Below are positions 35,315 to 44,724 of a stretch of 64,000 bases of DNA, piece after piece. Source of the stretch: Paracoccus seriniphilus (lineage in GTDB: Bacteria > Pseudomonadota > Alphaproteobacteria > Rhodobacterales > Rhodobacteraceae); contig NZ_CP067129.1 of NCBI RefSeq assembly GCF_028553745.1, forward strand, positions 1,966,501-2,030,500, written 5' to 3'. The position numbers and the translations under genes are program-made. Below the pieces are notes generated by a model. The model did no database searches and had not been told where the DNA came from. It saw nothing but the letters and a program-made list of their open reading frames with translations. Position 1 is the first letter of the stretch; every line of letters begins with the position of its first letter.

Positions 35315-35326
35315 GGTGAGCGCGCC

Positions 35327-35761
35327 CTAGCGGCCCTGCTTGGGCAGGCCGCCCTTGGCGGGACGCTTCACCTCGGGCTCTGCCGGTTCCGCGCCGTCTT
35401 GAGCCGTGTCCTTGTCATCAACGACCCCGAAATCGCCCGGATCGGAGGCATCGATGCGCTGGTCGAGTTCTGCCCGAACGCCTTCGAGGCGCTTCTCTTC
35501 AGCCAGCAGCCGGGCCCGTTCTTCTTCCAGCCGCTGCCATTCGCGCTCGATCTCGCCCAGGGCCTCCTTGAAGGCATCGGTGTCGCGGATATCACCGATC
35601 TCGAGTGTCAGCTTTTCCAGCTTGGGGGCGGGTTGCTTCTTCGCGCGTTTGGCAAAGCCGGATTTCTCCAGTTCGACGGCCTGTGCTTCATCAAAGGCGG
35701 CGATCTCGCCGGGATTGTAGCGCGACCAGCCGCGCGTGAATTCAATGGCCACTCTCTTCAT
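35327..35761 (-). CDS. Hypothetical coiled-coil protein of the head module
   Basis: A 144-residue protein: an N-terminal short domain (MKRVAIEFTRGWSRYNPGEIAAFDEAQAVEL), a Glu/Arg/Lys-rich coiled coil (residues about 60-105), and an acidic, Pro-rich tail. The N-terminal half looks like small phage proteins found after the capsid gene. Its role is unknown. Confidence 0.65.
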   Translation of the reverse strand: MKRVAIEFTRGWSRYNPGEIAAFDEAQAVELEKSGFAKRAKKQPAPKLEKLTLEIGDIRDTDAFKEALGEIEREWQRLEEERARLLAEEKRLEGVRAELDQRIDASDPGDFGVVDDKDTAQDGAEPAEPEVKRPAKGGLPKQGR

Positions 35762-35826
35762 GGCTGCTCTCCGAAAATTTGGGGGACGGAATGGCGCGCG
35801 GGATCTGCGCCCGCACGCCCGGGCGA

Positions 35827-37146
35827 TCAGAGCGACCAGCCGGCGGCATTGAAACCGGCGAAGGCCACGTCATGTTCCAGCGCGAAATCATGCTCGGAGA
35901 TGGCGCGCATCAGGGTCAGATCGTTCTGGAAGGCCGAGACCCATTCCGTGCCGTCGAAATACCCGGCTTCCGTAGACACACCGATGCTCAGATCCATGCT
36001 GTCCCCGATCATCGCCTCGGAGAATTCCCCGAAATAGATCTCGGTCTCATCACCGCCGGATCCGAGATTGTTCGGGATCTGCGAGGTGATGTGGATCGGC
36101 CAGCCCAGCAACTGGCCATTGGCCTCGATCGAGGGGAACAGCTTGTTGCCATTGTCATCGCGCAGATTGGCGAGGAAGTTCTTGGCCGAGGCCCGCATGA
36201 TCCAGCCCGCCTGGCTCATGTTCACATCGGCATCCTCGACGCGCGACACGACCGTGCGCAGCGCCGCCTCGGCCGCCGCCGAGCTGGCCGCGATCCCTGC
36301 ATCGGTTGCGGCGATCCAGTTTGCAGCCAGCAGCCAGTTGCGGATCCCACGCGGTGTATTGGCCGTGCCGGTGCCACGAATGAAGGCCAGATCCTCGCGC
36401 CGGGCCATGACCTTCAGAAGATCGTCCCGCACATGCTGCGCCATGGCCATGCCGGAATGGCGCAACAGCGAATTGCCGACGGGCACCAGCCCGGTCAGCT
36501 TCTTGAAGGACTGGTCGAGCTTGTCGAACTCGGGCTCGCTCGGTGCAATCTGGGCATTCTCGGCGCCATAGCTCGCGGTGGCCGAGGCGGTCTGCTTGGA
36601 ATGGCGGATCTGACCGGCCGGCATCGGAAAGGTCCGGGCCCCGGCCCGGCGCACCACGACACGCGAGCGCAGAAGCTCGATCATTTCCTGCGCCAGGGGC
36701 CGGGGGATGGTCACGCCGCCCGCGGTTTCCGAGGCCCCCGACAGCGCCGCCGAGATCCCCGAATGCCCCTCGGCATCAAGATAGCTGGCCGCCTTGTCCC
36801 GATCGCCACGACACCGCGCCAGAGCATGAACCATGAAGCCCAGCCCGACACCTTTCTGATCGGGATCTGCCGCGACGGCAGGACGGGGCGCGGGGATCGC
36901 CGTTGCACCCTGATCTCCGACAGCGGCGGCCGCGCGGGCAGCTTCAGCCGCCTCGGCGCGTTTCACCTGGGCATTCAGCGTGTCAAATTCTGCCTGGGCG
37001 GCATCGAAACCGGCGACGGCCTCCTTATGGGCATCCTCATCCGGACCGGTTCCGGCATCTTCCAGCGCGGCGATCGCGTCGGCGGCGTCCTGAAGTTTCG
37101 TGGCAGCGGCCTGACGGTCGCGGCGAAGGTCATCGATTTTCGGCAT
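35827..37146 (-). CDS. HK97-family major capsid protein
   Basis: A 439-residue protein starting MPKIDDLRRDRQAA, with TAGGAG seven bases upstream; a 10-codon longer frame lacks this. Residues 1-110 form the coiled-coil scaffolding (delta) domain removed by the protease. The HK97 fold follows with FDKLDQSFKKLTGLVPVGNSLL, LAFIRGTGTANTPRGIRNW, LGWPIHITSQIPNN and the C-terminal FALEHDVAFAGFNAAGW. It makes the head shell. Confidence 0.92.
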   Translation of the reverse strand: MPKIDDLRRDRQAAATKLQDAADAIAALEDAGTGPDEDAHKEAVAGFDAAQAEFDTLNAQVKRAEAAEAARAAAAVGDQGATAIPAPRPAVAADPDQKGVGLGFMVHALARCRGDRDKAASYLDAEGHSGISAALSGASETAGGVTIPRPLAQEMIELLRSRVVVRRAGARTFPMPAGQIRHSKQTASATASYGAENAQIAPSEPEFDKLDQSFKKLTGLVPVGNSLLRHSGMAMAQHVRDDLLKVMARREDLAFIRGTGTANTPRGIRNWLLAANWIAATDAGIAASSAAAEAALRTVVSRVEDADVNMSQAGWIMRASAKNFLANLRDDNGNKLFPSIEANGQLLGWPIHITSQIPNNLGSGGDETEIYFGEFSEAMIGDSMDLSIGVSTEAGYFDGTEWVSAFQNDLTLMRAISEHDFALEHDVAFAGFNAAGWSL

Positions 37147-37226
37147 TGCCGTGCTCCTACGAAAGAAGCCGCGCATTGCGCGGCCCGGGTGAACCTGCCG
37201 CGACCGGCAGGAATGGGAAGAAAGGT

Positions 37227-38126
37227 CTAGATCCGGGCGAGCGCCGCAGCGGCGCTGGCCCGCGCGCGGAACCTGACCGACGGGCCGGTTGCGCCCGCCG
37301 CGCCATAGGTCTCGATCATCCGGGCATAGAAGGCCGCCCTTGTTTCGACGCTGTCTGCCAGGCCGCGGGCAATCGCCTGCTGGCCGGTAAAGACCGCGCC
37401 ACCGTCACGTTCGTCACCGGTGACAGAGAGTTGCGCCGGCAGCGCCTCGCGCGCGATGCCCCGCCCCGCTGACACCGCCGCGTGAAACTGCCCCTCGGCC
37501 TCATCCAGCGACCGGCGCAGCTCGGCCATTCCTTCTTCGGTGCCGGGATCGGGGCGCTTGGCGCGGGCATGACTCGAGGTCAGGAAATACTTTTGCTCGC
37601 CATGGCTGTCAGGCCCAACGACAGAGGATGCCATCATCGCAACACCGATCGAGCCAACGATACCGCCGGGCATGACCGCAATGCTGTTGGCCTGCGAGGC
37701 CAGCCAATAGGCAGCAGAGGCCGCCATCGGTGCCGCGATTGCATGGACGGGCTTTGCCTGCGCTGCCGCGGCAATGGCACCGGCCGCGCCCTCGCATCCC
37801 ACGACCATCCCGCCGGGGCTGTTCACATCCAGCACGATGGCCGAGACATCGCCGCGCTCGGACAGTTCGGCCACCGCTTCCGTCAGCCCGAAATATGTCG
37901 ACCAGCCCAGATAGCGCTCGAGGATCTCGCTGCTCGGCGTCAGGATGCCCCGCACCGGCAGGACCGCGATGCCGCGGGTGATGGTGAAGCGCTCGACCGG
38001 TGCCGCCGCCTCCGGCCCGGGCGACATCGCCGCGTCGGGCAGCTCGATCGACATCAGGTCATGGGCAAGATCGCTCGCGATGGCCATGGGCGCCCCCGCC
38101 AGCATTGCCTTGATGCTATTCGTCAT
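37227..38126 (-). CDS. S49-family (SppA-like) head maturation protease
   Basis: A 299-residue protein starting MTNSIKAMLAGAP, with AGGGGA upstream. VLDVNSPGGMVVGCEGA (99-113) is the clan SK oxyanion-region motif and APMAASAAYWLASQA holds the nucleophile, Ser137. GGIVGSIGVAMM follows as in SppA. It should trim the capsid scaffold domain. It overlaps the portal gene by 11 bases. Confidence 0.9.
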   Translation of the reverse strand: MTNSIKAMLAGAPMAIASDLAHDLMSIELPDAAMSPGPEAAAPVERFTITRGIAVLPVRGILTPSSEILERYLGWSTYFGLTEAVAELSERGDVSAIVLDVNSPGGMVVGCEGAAGAIAAAAQAKPVHAIAAPMAASAAYWLASQANSIAVMPGGIVGSIGVAMMASSVVGPDSHGEQKYFLTSSHARAKRPDPGTEEGMAELRRSLDEAEGQFHAAVSAGRGIAREALPAQLSVTGDERDGGAVFTGQQAIARGLADSVETRAAFYARMIETYGAAGATGPSVRFRARASAAAALARI

Positions 38127-39390
38127 CGCTGTTTTCCCCTGCATTGCTGTCGCGTGTCATGTTGGGCGGCGGATAGAGTGCATCTCCGCCCTCGATCGGT
38201 GCCCATCCCTCTTTGCGCCGCGCCTCGTTGGGCGAGACGAACGGCCCGCCAACGGCCTTTCCAAGCGCCTCGTAGCGTTCCTTGGTGGTCGGGCGCAGCA
38301 GCGTGTCGAAATCATGGCGAAAGAAGAAGCCGCTGCGCCGTTCCCGCTCGCTCAGCAGCGACAGCGCATATTGATCTTCAAGCTGCTTGCCCCAATGCAG
38401 CAGGCAGTCGGTCAGATAGTCGATGGCGGCCTGCTCGGCATTGGCCTTCACGCCGTTCTCAAGGATCTGCAGCTTCGGCATCGGCACCCGATAGATCGAG
38501 GCGAGCTGTTCGCGATCGAAACGCCGCGAGGCCAGCAGTTCCTGGTCGGCCGCCGAAAGGTCCAGCCGCTTGATCTCGTCACCGGCCCCGAGGATCGGCA
38601 TGCCATTGGCTTCCGGATCATCGATCGCGGCGCGAACCCGACGGCCATTGCGCAGGAAGGCTTCGTCATCCTCGAAGACATCTTCCATCTTGATATAGGC
38701 GCGCAGCAAGGTGCCCGAGGCTGTTCGCGCGGCAGCCTCCTGCCCGGCCAGCGCCACGCCGACGCTTTCAAAAGCGACTTCCAGAGGCGAGCGACCGCTC
38801 CAGCCATCCAGCGCCATGTAGCGCAGATGCAGCATGGAGCGCGACGGCACCCGGCGCAGAACCCCTGCCCCATCCTCGAAATCGTAAAACCGCTCGCGCC
38901 CGTTGCGCAGGACCGACACCGCATCAGGGCCGATCGCCTCGATCAACTCCAGCTCGCCGGCCCCGTCGCGGGGCGCATAGGCATAGGCATTGCCGCGCAG
39001 GGCAAAGGTATAGCCCAGCACCAGGCGGGTCACGGTCGCCGGAACACCGGGCGCGCTTTCGACATTCAGCAGATAGGCGGCCGGGTGATCGCGCAGCCGT
39101 TCTTCCTGCCCGTCATCGCGGCGCCGATAAAGCTTCAGCGGGATCTTCGAGAGATCGCCCGCGATGATATTGCAGCAGGCAAACACCGTGGCATGTTTCT
39201 GGGCGATGGTGGCCGAGACGCGCGGTAGGGTCTTTGCGCGGCTTTGACCAGTCCAGCCGGCATCGGCCATCCAGCTGGTGGCCGATGCCGTCCCGGCGGG
39301 GCCGCCCGCGCAGGCCACAGCCCGGACCGGCGGCTCGACCCGCCTTTGCGGGCCGGAGCTGCCACCAAAGATCCGCGTGAAGATGCTCAT
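38116..39390 (-). CDS. HK97-family portal protein
   Basis: A 424-residue portal subunit. QKHATVFACCNIIAGDLSKIPLKLYRR is the usual portal opening after the N-terminus, and YRVPMPKLQILENGVKANAEQAAIDYLTDCL is the conserved clip/wing part. Twelve copies form the DNA channel at one vertex. It overlaps the terminase gene by 4 bases. Confidence 0.93.
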   Translation of the reverse strand: MSIFTRIFGGSSGPQRRVEPPVRAVACAGGPAGTASATSWMADAGWTGQSRAKTLPRVSATIAQKHATVFACCNIIAGDLSKIPLKLYRRRDDGQEERLRDHPAAYLLNVESAPGVPATVTRLVLGYTFALRGNAYAYAPRDGAGELELIEAIGPDAVSVLRNGRERFYDFEDGAGVLRRVPSRSMLHLRYMALDGWSGRSPLEVAFESVGVALAGQEAAARTASGTLLRAYIKMEDVFEDDEAFLRNGRRVRAAIDDPEANGMPILGAGDEIKRLDLSAADQELLASRRFDREQLASIYRVPMPKLQILENGVKANAEQAAIDYLTDCLLHWGKQLEDQYALSLLSERERRSGFFFRHDFDTLLRPTTKERYEALGKAVGGPFVSPNEARRKEGWAPIEGGDALYPPPNMTRDSNAGENSDDE

Positions 39391-41048
39391 ACCGTCTCGA
39401 TCTCCCGAGCCTTGCGTTTCCCTTCGGCCGCCTCGGCGCGACCGACCGCCATGATCGCAGCCACGGCCGGATCGATCCGGCCTTTCGAGCGCGCCTTGTT
39501 GGGCTTGATATTCTCGGCCGCGTCTTCATCGCGATGCACATTGCCCACGGCCCAGGCGAGCACCGGGTTGCCATTGTGGCGAAGGCGTCCCCGCGCGACC
39601 GCCTGTTCGAAGCGCTTCATCGGCGATGACATCGAGGCATAGCCCTGACCATGTTCGATCAGCGGGAAGCGCCGTCGGGTCAGTTCCTTGGCGACATATT
39701 TCATGCCCCAGCGGTCATAGGCGACTTCCTGAACATCAAAGACATTGCGTATGACCTCCATCCGCTCGATGACCTGATCCTCATCAATGGCACCGCCGCC
39801 ATGGACCTCCAGCCATCCCTCCTGTCGCCACTGCACATATTCGCGCTTTTCCGACTGCGCGCGCTGGATGAAGCCCTTGGGCCCCGAGGGCAGGAAGCTG
39901 TAGCAGATCAGGTAGATCAGCCCGTCCATCGGCACCGCGACCACGATCGAGGTGAGGTCGGTTGTTTTGGACAGGTCCAATCCAACCCAGGCCTTGCGCC
40001 CGTAAAGACTGACCGGATCGAAAGGCTCGGCGCCCATGTCCCAGACGCTGCGCTCGATCCAGGACTGCGCCCCTTCCGTCCAGAGGTTGAGATGCAACCG
40101 GCGGAAATTCGGCATCCGCCCGGCAATCGCCAGGGCCTCGTTCAGCTTGGCGCGAAAATCTTCTTCCTTGAAGGCCACCCCGAGGTTCGGATTGGCCATC
40201 TTCCAGATCTTGGGATCATGGATGTCACATTCATGGGGCGGCTCGGCCACATAGGCAAAGAACCGGTCATCGCTGACCGAGCCGCGCAGCACCTGCTCGG
40301 AATAATCCCGCAGCTCGCCACAGATCGAGACCATATCCGCGCCGGCCGTGGTGATGGCCCAGTCGATCGGCTGCGCCCGCGCGATCATCGAGTTGACGAC
40401 AATCTCGGCCAGCTCGCGATCCGTCCAGCGGTGGACCTCATCGCGGGCCGCGAAATGCGGGTTGATCCCGTCCGATGTATTGCCGTCGCGCGACAGGCAT
40501 TTGATCTCGCCACTGGTGCGCGGGACCTCGATCGAGCTGCGCCAGGGCTTCATCAACTGGCTGAGTGCGGGCGATGCAATGATCATCCGCTTCAGCTCCT
40601 TGAACAGCAGCCCGGCCTGGTCGCGTGTCGTGGCGGCGCAATATCCCTGCGGCGCGGCCTCGCCGTCAAACAGCTGGGTGAACAGCGCCGGCACCGCAGT
40701 GTCGGTTGTCTTGCCGTTCTTCTTGGCGACCTGGTGATAGGTCGAGCGGAACCGGCGCAGCCCATCTTCCTCGCGCTTCCAGCCGAACACACTGCCATGG
40801 CGAAACACCTGCCACGGTTCCAGCTTGAGCGGCTGGCCGCCCTTTGGCCCGGTGGTGTGCTGGATCAACTGCGCGAAATTCGTGATCCGCGAGGCGGCCT
40901 TGCAATCAAACCACAACCCGCGATCCCTGCCGGTTTCCAGATCCAGCAGATGGCGTTTGCAGGCCAGAGTGACCAGCTCCCCCGCGATCTCGCGCCCCTC
41001 GACCACGTCGAGCGCGTAACGCGAGACGGGATGGTCAATCGGTTCCAT
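39387..41048 (-). CDS. Terminase large subunit
   Basis: A 553-residue packaging motor. The variant Walker A HQVAKKNGKTT is at 105-115, and WVGLDLSKTTDLTSIVVA holds an Asp of the C-terminal nuclease domain. RFPLIEHGQGYASMSSPMKRFEQAV is also typical of the HK97-like TerL. The start MEPIDHPVSRYAL overlaps the terS 3' end by 14 bases; a frame 21 codons longer runs into terS. Confidence 0.93.
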   Translation of the reverse strand: MEPIDHPVSRYALDVVEGREIAGELVTLACKRHLLDLETGRDRGLWFDCKAASRITNFAQLIQHTTGPKGGQPLKLEPWQVFRHGSVFGWKREEDGLRRFRSTYHQVAKKNGKTTDTAVPALFTQLFDGEAAPQGYCAATTRDQAGLLFKELKRMIIASPALSQLMKPWRSSIEVPRTSGEIKCLSRDGNTSDGINPHFAARDEVHRWTDRELAEIVVNSMIARAQPIDWAITTAGADMVSICGELRDYSEQVLRGSVSDDRFFAYVAEPPHECDIHDPKIWKMANPNLGVAFKEEDFRAKLNEALAIAGRMPNFRRLHLNLWTEGAQSWIERSVWDMGAEPFDPVSLYGRKAWVGLDLSKTTDLTSIVVAVPMDGLIYLICYSFLPSGPKGFIQRAQSEKREYVQWRQEGWLEVHGGGAIDEDQVIERMEVIRNVFDVQEVAYDRWGMKYVAKELTRRRFPLIEHGQGYASMSSPMKRFEQAVARGRLRHNGNPVLAWAVGNVHRDEDAAENIKPNKARSKGRIDPAVAAIMAVGRAEAAEGKRKAREIETV

Positions 41049-41475
41049 CGATCTTGCGCATGATGTCTTCGAAAAGATCACCCTGCGCTCCTGCCGAGAT
41101 CCGCGCCGCATCGACCGGCGACAGCCCGAACAGGGCCGAATCCCGGCGCATCTGGTTCATCGCTTCCTGCTGGGCCCGGAATGCCGCCGTGGCCTTTTGC
41201 TGGCGGCCGTTGCGGGTCTGGACCTCGTAATAGAGGCCGTCGACGCTGAGCGCGTAGGTCGCGTCGATGAAATTGGCCACCGCTTCGCAATAGGAGGCGA
41301 ACTGGTAGAGATAGAGCGGATCAAGGCGATCCCTGGCCACCAGAAGCGGCGCCAGTTCCTTCCAGACATCGACGGACCGGCCTGCCATATGCGGCAAGGG
41401 TTCCGGGATATGACGTGCCGGCATGTCACCCTTCATCGGGACGACATTGTCGAGCGATGGTTTGGCACCTCGCAT
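41035..41475 (-). CDS. Terminase small subunit (P27 type)
   Basis: A 146-residue protein starting MRGAKPSLDNVVPMKGD, with AGGAG eight bases before. LDPLYLYQFASYCEAVANFIDA and SALFGLSPVDAARI are characteristic of P27-like small terminases, which recognise the packaging site. A longer frame to 41625 has no ribosome site and is not favoured. Confidence 0.85.
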   Translation of the reverse strand: MRGAKPSLDNVVPMKGDMPARHIPEPLPHMAGRSVDVWKELAPLLVARDRLDPLYLYQFASYCEAVANFIDATYALSVDGLYYEVQTRNGRQQKATAAFRAQQEAMNQMRRDSALFGLSPVDAARISAGAQGDLFEDIMRKIDGTD

Positions 41476-41641
41476 GTAGCGTCTCCTCTTGCCGGAATGA
41501 CAGAAAATCACCTGATCGAGGTCGGTTAACCTGCTGACAGGTGGGCTTTTTTTATTAAATCGCCGCGCACGAACAGGAAGCTCCCCCCGCCGGTCCCGGG
41601 CAGGTGGCCAGAATTTTCCGACCACCCCCGGTCCCTGCGGC

Positions 41642-42043
41642 TCAGCCGCGCCCGCCGCGAGATCCGGCTCCGACCAGCACTTCCCGCGCGGTCTTCCTGC
41701 TGTGGCAGGGCTTGCACAGCGGCTGCCAGTTCGATTGATCCCACATCAGCTTCGCATCGCCGCGATGTGGGGTGATGTGATCGACCTCGCGCGCCGCAGT
41801 GACCACGCCAAGCCCGGCGCAATCAGCGCACAGCGGATGGCGATCGAGAAAGAGCCGCGACTGCCTGCGCCAGCGCCGTGTCCGATAGAACGCCGCGCCC
41901 GCCAGCGCGACCGCCGAAGTCTTCGCAACATCGCGCCGCGCCTTCAGACGCGCCTGCGCCAGCGCGGCATGTTCCTCGCAATGCGGATGGCCCTCGATGG
42001 CAATCTCATCACAACCCGGCGCACAGCACAGCTTCATCACCAT
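41642..42043 (-). CDS. HNH endonuclease next to terminase
   Basis: A 133-residue protein with an N-terminal zinc-type cluster (CCAPGCDEIAIEGHPHCEEH) and a C-terminal HNH core: CADCAGLGVVTAAREVDHITPHRGD, then NWQPLCKPCHSRKT. HNH proteins beside terS/terL assist packaging cleavage in HK97-like phages (known). Confidence 0.88.
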   Translation of the reverse strand: MVMKLCCAPGCDEIAIEGHPHCEEHAALAQARLKARRDVAKTSAVALAGAAFYRTRRWRRQSRLFLDRHPLCADCAGLGVVTAAREVDHITPHRGDAKLMWDQSNWQPLCKPCHSRKTAREVLVGAGSRGGRG

Positions 42044-42155
42044 GGCGCACCTCGCAATGAAAAAGCGCCCGCAAAGGTTTCCCCCGGGCGCAATTCTGGA
42101 TGATGGCGATATTTATGGGGCCGTGCGGGATTAACCGTCAAGGCAGAATTTTGCG

Positions 42156-42860
42156 CTACCCATGATAGCCCTGCATCCGGTCAAGGCAGGAGCGCAGCGC
42201 CGATGTCAGCGCCTTTGCATGCTTCCCGTCATCTGACCAGCGATGATCGCGCAGCACCTGGCGCAGGCTCTTGCCATGAAGACACACCGCATCGACCAGA
42301 TGCCGGTCGAGGATGGGCCGCGCGCCCTGCCCGCCTCGCGCCGACGGGCGCACCCGTCGCACCTGCATCGCCACGCCCGTGCCGATCGAGGCCCGCAACC
42401 GCCGGATCGCATCGCCCTCGGCCAGATAGGCATCCATGAAATCCCTGCCGGTGCCGGATCCCGATGTCATGCGCCCCTCAAGGCTTGCCAGCTTCATGCC
42501 ACCTGCGTCATGGCGCTCGACCAGGTCGCGATAGAGCCGCGCGATCGACACCTGTCCCTTGGTGAAGGGCGGCGGCTGCTTGCGCCGCGCGGCATTCATC
42601 GCCAGCCGATCGAAGATGTCCAGCGCCACTGCGGCCTTGAACCCGCGCCAGCCCATGCTTTCCGCCTTCCATCCCGTCTTGTCCCTAGGATCGGGGACCA
42701 TGGCCTGCGGTGTGACCGATCTTGATGCCCCGCGCGCCGGTGCAACCGGAATGGCAGGGCCGCAGCCCTCGGCCGGCATGGCCCGCGCAAGGATCGCCTC
42801 GATCCGCGCCCGCTCGTCCTGATGGCGCTGCAATGCGGCCTGCCTGTCGATGATTGTCAT
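42156..42860 (-). CDS. Hypothetical phage protein with C-terminal HTH-like segment
   Basis: A 234-residue basic protein starting MTIIDRQAALQRHQDER. GQVSIARLYRDLVERHDAGGMKL and HGKSLRQVLRDHRWSDDGKHAKAL look helical, the latter like a DNA-binding HTH. Its start overlaps the disrupted upstream gene by 4 bases. The location just before the late genes would suit a late regulator; that is inference. Confidence 0.65.
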   Translation of the reverse strand: MTIIDRQAALQRHQDERARIEAILARAMPAEGCGPAIPVAPARGASRSVTPQAMVPDPRDKTGWKAESMGWRGFKAAVALDIFDRLAMNAARRKQPPPFTKGQVSIARLYRDLVERHDAGGMKLASLEGRMTSGSGTGRDFMDAYLAEGDAIRRLRASIGTGVAMQVRRVRPSARGGQGARPILDRHLVDAVCLHGKSLRQVLRDHRWSDDGKHAKALTSALRSCLDRMQGYHG

Positions 42861-43404
42861 GCTGCTGCCTCTTCTTCCACTGCCGACTGGATGGCTTCGA
42901 CCTCGGCCAGATCGGCATGCCAGCGCTCCAGCCACCTGCGCTCTTCGGCTGTCGCCAGTCCGGCCTCGATATTCTCGCGGATCACGCGGCGGCGGTGGCG
43001 ATGCTCTTCCGCGTCCCGCTTCAGATGGGCGATGATGTATTTGCCCGGCGGCGGGCCCAATCGACGGGCCACCTGGAACAGTTCGACCGCCCAGCCTTCC
43101 TCCTTCGCGCGCCGCCCCATGGCCGAGCGGATCAGGCTGCGGGCATAGGCGCAGTCGCGCGGCGGCGGTGTCTGCAAGGTCATCGCCCAGGCACGCACCA
43201 GCCCTTCTTCCGGCCAGACGCCCTTGGACGCATGACGCGCAATCAGATCAACCAGACCGACCAGATTCGCATCCGACATATAGGTCAGGAAACCCCGCAA
43301 CCGCTCGAGACTCTTCTCATGCGCCTCGGCGCTGACCCCGCGTTTGCGCGCCAATCCCGCCAGGGGCTGCATCAGCAACCGCTCAACCCGCGCCTTCGCT
43401 TCTG

Positions 43405-43413
43405 CCGTTACAC
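43405..43413 (+). repeat. 9-bp target duplication, left copy
   Basis: CCGTTACAC directly precedes the left IS end; the same nine bases follow the right end at 44463-44471. Confidence 0.93.
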
Positions 43414-44462
43414 GGCTTTGTTGCACAAATCGGATTGCGACCTGACTTTCCCTTTCCCCGGACAGACCTATCCTACGGGCACCGTGACGGGTATGCCGAG
43501 AGCGGTGTAGCGGTTGAGCACCGCGACGCGGATCTGGATTTCGGCGACCTGCCGGTTGAAGTCTCTCGACATCAGGGATTGGCCGAGAAGCTTGATGCAG
43601 TTCATCTTGCTCTCGACGCGGCTTCGGCGGTGGTATCCGCTCCATTTTCGCCAGATGGCGCGGCCGAGGTATCGCGATGCATTGACTGCCTCGTTGCGGG
43701 CGACAGCTCCGGCGCTTGTGGGTTTCCATGGTTTGGCGTTCTTGCGCGGCGGGATGACGGCGTGGGCATAGCGGGTGGCAATCGCGTCGTGGCAATTTCG
43801 AGTGTCGTAGGCCCCGTCAGCCGTGACGCTACCGATGGCTTGGTTTGGCGGGATTTGCTCGAGTAACTCCGGCAACATGGGCGCGTCGCCGACATTGCTG
43901 GTGGTGATTTCGACCGCCCGCACTTCCATCGTTTCTTCGTCGATCCCTATGTGTATCTTGCGCCAGATGCGTCGTTTTGAGCCGCCATGCTTGCGGGCGT
44001 TCCATTCCCCTTCGCCTTCCGACTTGATGCCGGTGCTATCGATCAGCAGGTTCAGCGGGCCGGTGCCGCCACGAAAGGGCAGGATCACGTTCAATGTCTT
44101 CTGGCGGCGGCACAAGGTGCTGAAGTCCGGCACCGCCCAGTTCAACCCGACCAACCGCAGCAAGCTCTCGACGAAACCCGTGGTCTGCCGGAGCGGCATG
44201 CCGAAAAGCACCTTCAGGGTCAGGCAGGTCTGGATCGCGGCATCGCTGAATTGTTGCTGCCGCCCACGTTTGCCTGTTGGCGGTGGCGTCCAGCCCATCT
44301 CCGGATCAAACCAGATCGAAAGCGATCCGCGTTGCTTCAGTGCTGTGTTGTACGAAGGCCAGTTCCTGGTCTTGTACTTCGTAGGGGCCCAACTGCTCAT
44401 GCCTCCCAGCTATCACGCTGGATTCATGCAGTGAATCCCCCGCCTATTTGTGCAACAAAGCC
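43414..44462 (-). mobile_element. IS5-family (IS903 group) insertion sequence
   Basis: A 1049-bp element with inverted ends GGCTTTGTTGCACAAAT and its complement at 44446-44462, flanked by a 9-bp direct duplication CCGTTACAC. End sequence, duplication length and transposase all fit the IS903 group. It is recent, since the duplication copies are identical. Confidence 0.95.
43468..44400 (-). CDS. IS5-family (IS903 group) transposase
   Basis: A 310-residue intact transposase. LNLLIDSTGIKSEGEGEW supplies the first DDE Asp, SVTADGAYDTRNCHDAI the second, and GYHRRSRVESKMNCIKLLG the Glu. The N-terminal RGRQQQFSDAAIQTCLTLK is the usual DNA-binding part. It is transcribed in the same direction as the phage genes. 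Confidence 0.95.
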   Translation of the reverse strand: MSSWAPTKYKTRNWPSYNTALKQRGSLSIWFDPEMGWTPPPTGKRGRQQQFSDAAIQTCLTLKVLFGMPLRQTTGFVESLLRLVGLNWAVPDFSTLCRRQKTLNVILPFRGGTGPLNLLIDSTGIKSEGEGEWNARKHGGSKRRIWRKIHIGIDEETMEVRAVEITTSNVGDAPMLPELLEQIPPNQAIGSVTADGAYDTRNCHDAIATRYAHAVIPPRKNAKPWKPTSAGAVARNEAVNASRYLGRAIWRKWSGYHRRSRVESKMNCIKLLGQSLMSRDFNRQVAEIQIRVAVLNRYTALGIPVTVPVG

Positions 44463-44471
44463 CCGTTACAC
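44463..44471 (+). repeat. 9-bp target duplication, right copy
   Basis: CCGTTACAC, identical to 43405-43413. Confidence 0.93.
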
Positions 44472-44585
44472 CATTCATCCGCCTTCCCTCCTTTCTCAGC
44501 CTGCCCACTTATCCACAGGCAGAGCGCTCGAATTGTTGCGCTTCCCGTAATCTCTTTTCATTTCTTTTCGTTTCTTCTCTTTTCA

Positions 44586-44718
44586 GCGGTGACAGAAACC
44601 GCGCAAAAAAAAGGGACGAGCATGAAAAAACACGGAAGATTCCGTGATTTTTCCGTTCCGTTCTGTAACTTTCCGGGAATATTCTGTGACGGTGACAGAA
44701 TATCACGGAATGTGACGG
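44586..44718. repeat. Repeat-rich non-coding segment, candidate phage origin or control region
   Basis: It contains a perfect 10-bp inverted repeat (ATTCCGTGAT 44639-44648 / ATCACGGAAT 44702-44711), a 9-bp palindrome ATATTCTGT-N7-ACAGAATAT (44679-44703) and a direct repeat GGTGACAGAA (44588-44597, 44691-44700). TGTGACGG is also repeated (44685, 44711), and GCGGT-N7-ACCGC occurs at 44586-44602. The segment is AT-rich and lies between two replication-region genes. An origin is plausible; operator or terminator use is also possible. Confidence 0.45.
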
Positions 44719-44724
44719 AACCGC

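Larger units (their letters stand above)
42857..44478 (-). pseudogene. Phage replication-region gene split by an IS903-type insertion
   Basis: Removing the insertion and one target copy gives a continuous frame from ATG 44478 (MNGVTAEAKARVERLL...) to the stop at 42857, about 187 codons. An excellent ribosome site (AAAGGAGG) lies 8 bases before the ATG. The break falls within codons four to seven. The remaining 185 codons are intact but need a new start inside or beyond the IS. The protein is helical and basic (LARKRGVSAEAHEKS, KRDAEEHRHRRRVI); the family was not recognised. Confidence 0.85.

Noticed and set aside
42857..43795. 312-codon frame fusing IS sequence with the phage gene as a genuine gene
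   Set aside because: Its first part lies inside the insertion sequence, antiparallel frames to the transposase; the true gene start is at 44478.
44586..44602. GCGGT-N7-ACCGC as a sixth repressor operator
   Set aside because: The spacer is seven rather than six bases and it lies away from a promoter; kept only as part of the repeat cluster.
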